5,623 bases of DNA from Gammaproteobacteria bacterium (lineage in GTDB: Bacteria > Pseudomonadota > Gammaproteobacteria > DSM-16500): the NCBI GenBank assembly GCA_004322325.1, contig SCTP01000283.1:1-5623 (forward strand). The letters run 5' to 3'. Under the pieces are notes generated by a model, which saw only the letters and a program-made list of their open reading frames with translations, did no database searches and was not told the origin of the DNA. The first letter of the stretch is position 1. Each line of letters begins with the position of its first letter. Positions 1 to 5,623 of this stretch are shown here, one piece after another. The position numbers and the translations under genes were made by a program.

Positions 1-2
1 GA

Positions 3-800
3 AGAAAGGCATTTCATGTGGTGGCGAGTGGAATTATGTTAGTTGCAAGAAAAAATGAAACTCAATCGCCTAAAAAACTTTCTGTCGTTATGGCTGTTTA
101 TAATGAAGAGCAAACTATCAGAAAAATTATTGAAAATATTTTAAATAAGAAATTTATAAATAATGATATTGAAATAGAACTTATTATTGTCGAAAGCAAT
201 TCAACCGATGGCACGCAAGAAATTATACGTGAATATGAAGGATATGATAGGGTAAAAATAATTTGGCAAAATAAGCCGCTTGGTAAAGGAAATGCTATTC
301 GAGCTGGGTTAGTGCATGTGACTGGTGATTTTGTTTTAATACAAGACGCAGATGATGAATACGATATTGAAGACTATGATGCGTTGATTGAGCCTCTTAC
401 AACGGGAGAAGCCGATTTTGTTCTTGGTGCACGTCACGGTGGTCGAGCTTGGAAAATGCGTAAATTTGATAACCAGCGTTTAGCGGGGCATATGTTGAAT
501 ATTGGGCATTGGTTTTTTACTTTACTTGTTAATATTCTATTTAAATTGCGATTACGTGATCCATTTACCATGTATAAGGTTTTTCGCTCTGACTGCTTAC
601 ATGGGTTGAAATTTAGCTGTGATCGTTTTGATTTTGATTATGAGCTATTAATTAAATTAGTGAAAAAAGGATATCGTCCGATAGAAATTCCTGTCAATTA
701 CCGATCTCGCTCTTTTCACGAGGGTAAAAAAGTCAAGATATTCCGGGATCCTTGGACTTGGTTAAAGGCTATTGTAAGATTGCGATTACAAAGAAATTAA
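3..800 (+). CDS. DPM1-like family 2 glycosyltransferase, probably 5'-truncated by the window edge
   Basis: A GT-A fold glycosyltransferase of the dolichyl/polyprenyl-phosphate mannose synthase type, expected to move a nucleotide-activated sugar onto a polyprenyl phosphate at the cytoplasmic membrane face. Counting the GTG at 18 as residue 1, it shows the VVMAVYNEE nucleotide-binding strand (23-31), ESNSTDGT (59-66), GKGNAIRAGL (89-98), the metal-binding QDADDEYD (109-116, D110 and D112), DPFTMYKVFR (181-190) and a basic PVNYRSRSFHEGKK tail (225-238). There is no C-terminal membrane anchor; only residues 161-178 are hydrophobic. The start is uncertain. GTG 18 has a GAAAGG 8 bases upstream and ATG 36 is possible, but the family usually begins about 20 residues later and the frame is open to base 3. 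The lead-in AFHVVASGIMLVARK resembles the last strand of a class I methyltransferase, so a methyltransferase-glycosyltransferase fusion is likely (inference). The GT-C gene follows 33 bases later. The GT2 call is firm; the sugar is unknown. Confidence 0.88.
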   Translation, partial: RKAFHVVASGIMLVARKNETQSPKKLSVVMAVYNEEQTIRKIIENILNKKFINNDIEIELIIVESNSTDGTQEIIREYEGYDRVKIIWQNKPLGKGNAIRAGLVHVTGDFVLIQDADDEYDIEDYDALIEPLTTGEADFVLGARHGGRAWKMRKFDNQRLAGHMLNIGHWFFTLLVNILFKLRLRDPFTMYKVFRSDCLHGLKFSCDRFDFDYELLIKLVKKGYRPIEIPVNYRSRSFHEGKKVKIFRDPWTWLKAIVRLRLQRN

Positions 801-821
801 GTATATGTGTAATTCATTTAT

Positions 822-827
822 AAGGGG
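822..827 (+). promoter_or_regulatory. Ribosome binding site deciding a GTG start
   Basis: AAGGGG lies 6 bases before the GTG at 834. The frame is closed upstream by a TAA at 810-812, and the first in-frame ATG is 30 codons further in, beyond the first membrane helix. This site therefore fixes GTG 834 as the start of the membrane protein. Confidence 0.75.
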
Positions 828-833
828 TTATCA

Positions 834-2870
834 GTGTACTGTGTTTTGTTAGCGCTTTTTTTGTCTATATTATTGCTTCGAAGTGGCAGCGGTATTAACA
901 TCCAATTAGCTCTAGAATTCATTATGGGTAATGGTGTTGTTTTGTTAGTAGGTGCGATTACCCTGATGTTTGCTAAGATAAAAAATATAGAATGTAAAGG
1001 CCTTGTTTGTATTTTGCTAGGATCTATCGTCAGTAGCTTAATTCTTACTCTACTAACAATTTTCTTCAATATACCCGCAGGCTTTGCATTTTTATATTTA
1101 TCAGTATTTTCACTTGTTATTGGGGGCTTAATTTTTTCATCAAATGATTTACGTGCAACCCTGATCTTTAGTAAATCGAATAGAGAAGATTATTTTATAC
1201 TGCTTTTTCTAATTTTTTTTACCATATCGTGGTGCTGGAAAAGTGCGGGAAGCTTTCCTAGCCTTGAAAAAGATGGATTTTTATTAACATGGGTAGATTC
1301 TTATCTTCATGGCGCGCAAATTAGTCAGTTATTCGATCCGAAAGCATTTGGTCGGGGCGATATCTTCTTATCAGGACTTCCCCCTGTTGTTTATCATCGT
1401 AGTGAGTATATGCTTGCTGCTGTTATAGCCCAGGCTGCTAGTGTGCCAGGCGTCCTCGCGGCCACCGCTTTTTTGCTGCCTATCGGCGTTTTATTAACAG
1501 GCATTGCTATTTTTACTGTCGGTACTCAATTAGCTGATCGTATGACTGGTATTATGGCAACGATCTGCATCCTAATCTTACCAGATAGTTCGTGGTACTG
1601 GATTAAAAACGGCTTTTTAGGATTTCATTATTCTTTGCAGGTTGCTCCTGGAACAGGTTATGGGCTAGCAGTTTGTTTGGCCTCTTTTCTATTTTTTATA
1701 AAATGGCAAAAAGAACGTTCTCTTAATTTTCTTTTACTGTCATTGTTTACAGCTTGTTCTGTCTTTTTATTTAGAGTGCATTATTTTGTTTTATATTTTC
1801 CAGCTATTTTGACCGCAATAGCATTAATTTTTTTTGGAGAAAAGAACAAAAAATATTTAAAGTATTCTATTATTGTTTTTTCGATACTAACAATTTTAAT
1901 TCTGTCAATACAACAAATCAACTTACTATGGCTGAAACATTCAGCAGTATTATCCTTTCTTAATTTAGTTCACCTTGAGCGTGGTGCAAATGGTTCTGCA
2001 GAATTTTATAAATATGTTTTAGATTTTCACTATAATGGATTAACGATATTTGTAGGGATCCTGTTATTGTATTTATCGATATTAGGAATTTGGATGCTAT
2101 TATATCCCCTACTATTATATTTAAAAATTAAAAAATTTGGGTATGAGTCTATTGATTATTTCACGCTAAGTTTGAGTGCTTGCTATTTGGGCATTATATT
2201 ATTTGCTCCACGAGTCTATGGTTTGGCAGATGAGTTGCAACATAGACCATTGGGATTGCTGTATGCAATTGTTATTTTATTTACGGTGGATTATTTTCTA
2301 AAATTAATGGACGATAAATGGTATGTTTTTTCATTTGTTTTAAAATATACTTTCATTTTATCATGCCTTCTAGGGGTTGCTTGTTCAATATTATTCTCAA
2401 ATTCATTACTCTCCAAAGAGCTATTTGGTGGTTATTCATTATATGGAGATTATCAGATACCCATTAACTCTGATTTATTTAAAACAGCTTTATATTTTCG
2501 TGATCATAGTAACCCTGGTGATGTATTTTTAACTAATAAAGATGATACAGATTCTCGTTACATAGACTCTGCCGCTATTATTGCAAGTGTTTCAGGAATG
2601 CCATGTTATTTAGGAACAAAACAAGTTGAGCTTATTTATTCACCACCCACAAGAAGAAATGAAATTCATCGTAGGGAAACATCAGTAAGGCAAGCCGTTA
2701 ATGATAGCTTTTCTCGTCTTGAGGCTTTTACATTATTACGCTCGAACGGCATAAGCTGGTTTATAACAGATTCACCGCCAAAATGGGATCTTTCTGAAAA
2801 ACAAAGCGATTTTAAATTTGGAAATATTTTAGGCTACCATGTGCAGAGAGATTTGAAGAATCTTCTGTAA
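834..2870 (+). CDS. Polytopic membrane protein, putative GT-C glycosyltransferase
   Basis: A 678-residue inner-membrane protein with about 13-16 hydrophobic helices (for example near 1-17, 57-101, 117-135, 205-250, 272-334, 344-362, 402-428, 441-458, 473-489, 498-523) and a soluble C-terminal domain from about 540. This is the layout of GT-C enzymes, which take sugar from a polyprenyl-phosphate donor on the periplasmic side. The loop after the fifth helix carries WVDSYLHGAQI (D155, H159) and later VYHRSEYM (H188), where GT-C proteins usually hold acidic and histidine catalytic or donor-binding residues. The C-terminal part (LYFRDHSNPGDVFLTNKDD at 553-571, then SGMPCYLG and NGISWFITD) matches the usual soluble domain of large bacterial GT-C-like membrane proteins. 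GTG start with a good ribosome site, 33 bases after the glycosyltransferase stop, so probably cotranscribed with it. Its last 59 bases overlap the opposing oxidoreductase gene. The GT-C assignment rests on architecture; an O-antigen polymerase is less likely given the C-terminal domain. Substrate unknown. Confidence 0.75.
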   Translation: MYCVLLALFLSILLLRSGSGINIQLALEFIMGNGVVLLVGAITLMFAKIKNIECKGLVCILLGSIVSSLILTLLTIFFNIPAGFAFLYLSVFSLVIGGLIFSSNDLRATLIFSKSNREDYFILLFLIFFTISWCWKSAGSFPSLEKDGFLLTWVDSYLHGAQISQLFDPKAFGRGDIFLSGLPPVVYHRSEYMLAAVIAQAASVPGVLAATAFLLPIGVLLTGIAIFTVGTQLADRMTGIMATICILILPDSSWYWIKNGFLGFHYSLQVAPGTGYGLAVCLASFLFFIKWQKERSLNFLLLSLFTACSVFLFRVHYFVLYFPAILTAIALIFFGEKNKKYLKYSIIVFSILTILILSIQQINLLWLKHSAVLSFLNLVHLERGANGSAEFYKYVLDFHYNGLTIFVGILLLYLSILGIWMLLYPLLLYLKIKKFGYESIDYFTLSLSACYLGIILFAPRVYGLADELQHRPLGLLYAIVILFTVDYFLKLMDDKWYVFSFVLKYTFILSCLLGVACSILFSNSLLSKELFGGYSLYGDYQIPINSDLFKTALYFRDHSNPGDVFLTNKDDTDSRYIDSAAIIASVSGMPCYLGTKQVELIYSPPTRRNEIHRRETSVRQAVNDSFSRLEAFTLLRSNGISWFITDSPPKWDLSEKQSDFKFGNILGYHVQRDLKNLL

Positions 2871-3807
2871 GTTTCACTGAACATCGGCATGCTTCAAGAT
2901 CTTCATTAGAAGAATTAGCATCTTCAATTTTATTGAAAAAGTAACGAAGTTGTTGTGTTACTGGGCTATCGTTTAGTTTCCAATTTTCATCGCCCGATGA
3001 AGTTTCTTCTCCGTTTATAATAATCCCTGGTTCAGAAGTAAAATCAAGAATGAGATTTTTTCTAGATGTAAATGCGACAGACAGTCGTCGTTTTCTGGCA
3101 GTAGAATTTCTATCTAAAATAATTTGTCCTCTAGTATTTCCTATTGAAGCAATAATGCTAGCATAATCTTGGGACGATTCTGATACATGCTCAGGATTAA
3201 TAGGAAGTCTCATGAAGACATTTGATAAAATAGTCCAGATATGCGGCATTACATCTTGTATGATAGTAATAGAGGTGTCATGTGTTTTTATTTGTTGATA
3301 GCGAACTTCATTTTTTGTATCAAACCACTCAAGTTTAAAGTTGTATGGAATTCCAACTTCATTAATTTTGGTTGAGAAATTCTTAATGTATGAACAAAAA
3401 CGATAACTCAAGCCAGGGGTAATAGTTACTTTATTAGTATGAGCATTGGAAATTAATAAATTCAACTCATCACTTGACATTGTAATAGGTTTTTCAATCA
3501 AAACATGAATTCCATTAGTAATAAGCTTGTTGGCAGTATCAAAATGTTGCCTTGCAGAATTAACTACGATACCTGCTGTTACAGAAGGGTGTAATAATAG
3601 ATCATCTAATGTACGGACAACATTGAAAGAGCTTAAAGAAGGCGATAGGGTTTCTAACATTGATTCGACTTTATCAAAATTAACATTTGAAACGATAATG
3701 TAGTTAAAGGGTAAGTTAATGTTTGCTACTGCAGAAAGCGTGATCTGGCCCCATCTCCCTCCACCAACAATTGCGATTGTTTTTTTATTTTTTAGTGGTT
3801 TTTGCAT
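2812..3807 (-). CDS. Gfo/Idh/MocA family NAD(P)-dependent oxidoreductase
   Basis: A cytoplasmic dehydrogenase of the Gfo/Idh/MocA family, many members of which oxidise or reduce nucleotide sugars or cyclitols. Counted from the chosen ATG (331 residues), the N-terminal Rossmann fold has IAIVGGGRWGQ (11-21). The family motif EKP follows at 105-107 with the expected catalytic lysine K106, and the second domain has QDVMPHIWTIL (184-194), where D185 and H189 sit at the usual D-x3-H active-site positions. Methionine replaces the common glycine between them. Length is normal for the family and all hallmark residues are present, so the gene looks intact. ATG 3807 is preferred: the upstream in-frame options are a GTG at 3819 and a TTG at 3822, neither with a convincing ribosome site, and MQKPLKNKKTIAIVGGG is a typical family start. 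The start lies 23 bases inside the methyltransferase gene, implying translational coupling. It is the last gene of the - strand unit and overlaps the convergent GT-C gene by 59 bp. Probably acts in making an unusual sugar; the substrate cannot be read from sequence. Confidence 0.88.
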   Translation of the reverse strand: MQKPLKNKKTIAIVGGGRWGQITLSAVANINLPFNYIIVSNVNFDKVESMLETLSPSLSSFNVVRTLDDLLLHPSVTAGIVVNSARQHFDTANKLITNGIHVLIEKPITMSSDELNLLISNAHTNKVTITPGLSYRFCSYIKNFSTKINEVGIPYNFKLEWFDTKNEVRYQQIKTHDTSITIIQDVMPHIWTILSNVFMRLPINPEHVSESSQDYASIIASIGNTRGQIILDRNSTARKRRLSVAFTSRKNLILDFTSEPGIIINGEETSSGDENWKLNDSPVTQQLRYFFNKIEDANSSNEDLEACRCSVKLTEDSSNLSAHGSLKYFQI

Positions 3808-4468
3808 AATATTGTGCACCAAAAGGACACCAACCTAGAATCTTATCAAGCCATCGAAAAAAGAAGTGAGAGAAAGGTGTAAAAAGAATGTTACGGCTTT
3901 TAGTATGTGAGAATCCTGCTCTAGCTAATAGGGTTTTTAATTTACGACTTGACAATAAAACAGCATCTTTATCAAGGATGTTATTTTTTACAATATAACG
4001 TGTAAAAGGATTATAGGGATTATGCTCGAAAATAATAGCTATACCGTCAGGTTTAATTATGCGTTTCATTTCTGTCAAAAAATCAGCCCATTGTTGTGGC
4101 GGGATATGGTGCATCACACAGATGGCAATAACAGCATCAAAGGTATTTTCTTTAAATGGTAAGATTTTACCATCGTGGCAAAGGTAAGTGATATCGGGAT
4201 TATTTTGCTTAGCCAGTTGAAGAACCTCATCAGCCATTTCAACGCCAACTAACCTTAGATTATGATCTTTAAGATGTTTATGAATTAACCCATGTCCACA
4301 GCCAATATCAAGTAAATATGGCATATCGATATGAGGAAGGTGCTTCTTAATAAGATGGCGAATTGATTCTGCTTTAACGCGAGTATAAAAATCATGCTCT
4401 TGTCCTGCAAATTTGAGTGATTCTTCTATAGTCTCACAGTAAGAGTTTTTATATCTGTTGAAATCCAT
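3785..4468 (-). CDS. Class I SAM-dependent methyltransferase
   Basis: A 227-residue soluble methyltransferase with a full Rossmann-like SAM site: YLLDIGCGHG (motif I, 51-60), acidic E77 in VGVEMAD for the SAM ribose, HDGKILPF (98-105), FDAVIAICVMHHI (110-122) and RIIKPDG (136-142). This is the Methyltransf_11/UbiE-like pattern. The region after motif I to III (EHNPYNPFTRY at 148-158, then a helix up to LLARAGF at 180-186) is common in methyltransferases of polysaccharide clusters. No signal peptide or membrane helix is evident, although the C-terminal 195-218 is rich in Phe and Trp and may touch the membrane or a lipid-linked acceptor (inference). ATG start, 5 bases after the stop of the GtrB-like gene; its own end overlaps the oxidoreductase start. 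The likely role is O- or N-methylation of a sugar or of the growing glycan, but the acceptor is unknown. Confidence 0.88.
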   Translation of the reverse strand: MDFNRYKNSYCETIEESLKFAGQEHDFYTRVKAESIRHLIKKHLPHIDMPYLLDIGCGHGLIHKHLKDHNLRLVGVEMADEVLQLAKQNNPDITYLCHDGKILPFKENTFDAVIAICVMHHIPPQQWADFLTEMKRIIKPDGIAIIFEHNPYNPFTRYIVKNNILDKDAVLLSSRKLKTLLARAGFSHTKSRNILFTPFSHFFFRWLDKILGWCPFGAQYYAKTTKK

Positions 4469-4473
4469 TTACT

Positions 4474-5442
4474 TTACTCGGTTTGGGATAGTAATAAATG
4501 TTCATATCCAATATTGATAGATTTATCAACAATAACTAAGGGGCGCTTGCGAAGTTGATTGTGAATTCTTCCAATATATTCGCCAATTATTCCCAATAGT
4601 AATGCATTTATGCTAATCCCGAACAAAATTAAAATAGTTGTTGTGGTAAATCCGGGAGGCGCATCTTGTTTGATGAAAAAATGAAAAATTATATAAATAA
4701 CTATCATGACAGCTGTAATAAATGCAATAAAGGTGCCTAGATAAGTTGCAAGGCGCAGAGGGGTTGTTGAAAAGGAATATAATCCATCTGATGCTAATTT
4801 TATAAGTTGCCGCAAAGGAAATTTACTAGAGCCGTATTCGCGTTTATTTCGCTGATACTGTACACCAATTTGATTACGTGAAAGTTCGGATATGATTCCT
4901 CGAACATAAGGTTGAGTATCATTGATTACTTGGAGTTGTTGAAGGATGCTTTTGTCGACAAGTCGGAAATCACCTGCATCAACTAAATGTGGAACATCAG
5001 AGAGACGGTTGAGAATTTTATAATAGAGGCGACGTAAAAAAATCATATAACGTGGTTCAATGCGCTGAGATCGCAGGCCGATGACTACATCATGGCCATT
5101 TTTCCATAGATGAATAAAATCATTAATAACGGTAGGTGGATCTTCTAAATCACAATCAATTTGAATGGCTGCATCCCCTTTAGCACTTCGGTATCCGGCT
5201 AATATTGATCTTTGGAATCCAAAATTACGTACAAAACGTAAAACACGAACGTTAGGATCTTGACAGGCAAGATTATTTAGTTTTTCAAAAGTTCCATCAC
5301 TGCTTGCATTGTCAGTGAAAATAATTTCATAATCGAGATCAGAATGTTTTTTTAATTCAATGACAATAGCATGATAAGCTTTGTCTATATTTTCTTCTTC
5401 ATTGAATACAGGAATAATGATAGATATCAGTTGCTTTTTCAG
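4474..5442 (-). CDS. GtrB/ArnC-like membrane-anchored family 2 glycosyltransferase
   Basis: A polyprenyl-phosphate glycosyltransferase of the GtrB/YfdH/ArnC type, which transfers a sugar from a nucleotide donor to undecaprenyl phosphate at the cytoplasmic face. Counted from the chosen CTG (322 residues), the GT-A domain has IPVFNEE (10-16), DNASSDGT (44-51), RNFGFQRSILAGY (72-84), the metal-binding DCDLEDPP (96-103, D96 and D98), DAGDFRLVD (155-163) and REYGSSKFPL (201-210). Two C-terminal membrane helices follow near 231-257 and 266-290, and then a basic tail. Size and order match the family. The sequence DCDLEDPP departs from the usual DADLQDPP. Start choice: GGAGGG sits 7 bases before an in-frame CTG at 5442, and that CTG overlaps the TGA of the preceding gene as CTGA. 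The protein then begins KKQLISIIIPVFNEE, a typical start for the family. The alternative is TTG at 5457 (327 residues), which overlaps the GGAGGG itself and has only a weak site upstream. No GtrA-type flippase gene is in the window. Confidence 0.87.
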   Translation of the reverse strand: MKKQLISIIIPVFNEEENIDKAYHAIVIELKKHSDLDYEIIFTDNASSDGTFEKLNNLACQDPNVRVLRFVRNFGFQRSILAGYRSAKGDAAIQIDCDLEDPPTVINDFIHLWKNGHDVVIGLRSQRIEPRYMIFLRRLYYKILNRLSDVPHLVDAGDFRLVDKSILQQLQVINDTQPYVRGIISELSRNQIGVQYQRNKREYGSSKFPLRQLIKLASDGLYSFSTTPLRLATYLGTFIAFITAVMIVIYIIFHFFIKQDAPPGFTTTTILILFGISINALLLGIIGEYIGRIHNQLRKRPLVIVDKSINIGYEHLLLSQTE

Positions 5443-5623
5443 GCTAAAACCCTCCAATCTTCTTTGCTAAGAATGTCCGTAATTTTTCCGTTGAAGCCAT
5501 TTTCAACAAGATATTTTCTGATTTCTGTTGAAATATGCCATGCTAAGTTTAGAATCTCAGCGTGTTTTTTCTCGCTTGAAAAAAGGGCGTTATCAGATAA
5601 AATTGGAATCCGTGTCCCTGGAA
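5439..5623 (-). CDS. C-terminal end of a sugar C-methyltransferase-like protein (partial)
   Basis: An open frame enters from the right edge on the - strand and ends at TGA 5441-5439, giving the last 60 residues of a protein whose start lies outside the window. It begins PGTRIPILSDNALFS (1-15) and continues through EILNLAWHISTEIRKYL (22-38) to DWRVLA. The pattern PGTRIPI, followed by a hydrophobic strand ending in LAW and then a helix with an EI pair, is the C-terminal signature of the C-methyltransferase family (Methyltransf_14 region; NovU/TylCIII-type enzymes), which add a methyl group to a carbon of a keto-deoxysugar nucleotide. The catalytic and SAM-binding parts are not visible, so activity cannot be judged. 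The stop overlaps the CTG start of the GtrB-like gene, and the ribosome site of that gene lies within this coding end, so the two are translationally coupled. The other two - strand frames contain stops near the edge. Confidence 0.72.
   Translation of the reverse strand, partial: PGTRIPILSDNALFSSEKKHAEILNLAWHISTEIRKYLVENGFNGKITDILSKEDWRVLA
5450..5455 (-). promoter_or_regulatory. Ribosome binding site supporting a CTG start
   Basis: GGAGGG on the - strand is a strong Shine-Dalgarno match. It is followed by a 7-base spacer and then the in-frame CTG at 5442-5440, whose last two bases belong to the TGA stop of the upstream gene. No ATG, GTG or TTG lies in frame at a workable distance downstream, so this site argues for CTG initiation of the GtrB-like gene. 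Confidence 0.65.

Noticed and set aside
1..42. Frame 1 open from the left edge to TAG 40-42, possibly the end of an upstream gene
   Set aside because: Only 13 codons are visible and they show no family signature. Frame 3, which leads straight into the glycosyltransferase, looks more protein-like. The alternative cannot be excluded without more sequence.
801..833. Promoter in the 33-base gap before the GT-C gene
   Set aside because: The gap holds only a ribosome site; there is no room for, or sign of, a -35/-10 pair. Cotranscription with the upstream gene is simpler.
818..1069. 83-codon open frame on the - strand inside the membrane-protein gene
   Set aside because: It lies opposite the helix-coding start of the GT-C gene, shows no recognisable motif, and has no partner genes. 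It is a shadow of the real frame.
1213..1835. Two T8 runs (1213-1220 and 1828-1835) in the GT-C gene as possible phase-variation tracts
   Set aside because: They arise from TTT Phe codons in membrane helices of an AT-rich gene, are short for slippage-driven switching, and the frame is intact across both.
2855..2865. Inverted repeat GAAGA-A-TCTTC near the convergent gene ends as a terminator
   Set aside because: The stem is only 5 bp with a one-base loop and is followed by no T-run on either strand, so it is not a credible intrinsic terminator.

Overview
This window is an AT-rich stretch (roughly mid-thirties percent GC by eye). It is almost entirely coding and made of surface-polysaccharide genes. 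The GtrB-like, GT-C and C-methyltransferase-type genes, clear Shine-Dalgarno sites and overlapping gene ends suggest a bacterial O-antigen or capsule locus, probably from a low-GC proteobacterium. Legionellales would fit, but nothing here proves a lineage. I see no tRNA, rRNA, CRISPR array, transposase or attachment site, and no gene-free stretch over about 35 bases.

The left half reads on the + strand. It starts with a DPM1-type family 2 glycosyltransferase whose frame is still open at base 3, with a lead-in that looks like the end of a methyltransferase, so the gene probably begins outside the window. After 33 bases comes a large polytopic membrane protein with the layout of a GT-C glycosyltransferase. 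The right half reads on the - strand as one tightly packed unit. In order of transcription it holds the last 60 codons of a sugar C-methyltransferase-like gene, a GtrB-like membrane-anchored family 2 glycosyltransferase, a class I SAM methyltransferase and a Gfo/Idh/MocA oxidoreductase. The two groups converge, and their last genes share 59 bp.

Inferred joint role: the family 2 enzymes charge undecaprenyl phosphate with sugars or extend a lipid-linked glycan on the cytoplasmic face. The GT-C protein uses a polyprenyl-phosphate sugar on the periplasmic face. The methyltransferases and the NAD(P)-dependent oxidoreductase make or modify an unusual, possibly branched or methylated, deoxysugar. 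No GtrA-type flippase is visible. The most notable details are a likely CTG start fused to the preceding stop (CTGA), the probable methyltransferase-glycosyltransferase fusion cut by the left edge, and the tail-to-tail coding overlap.
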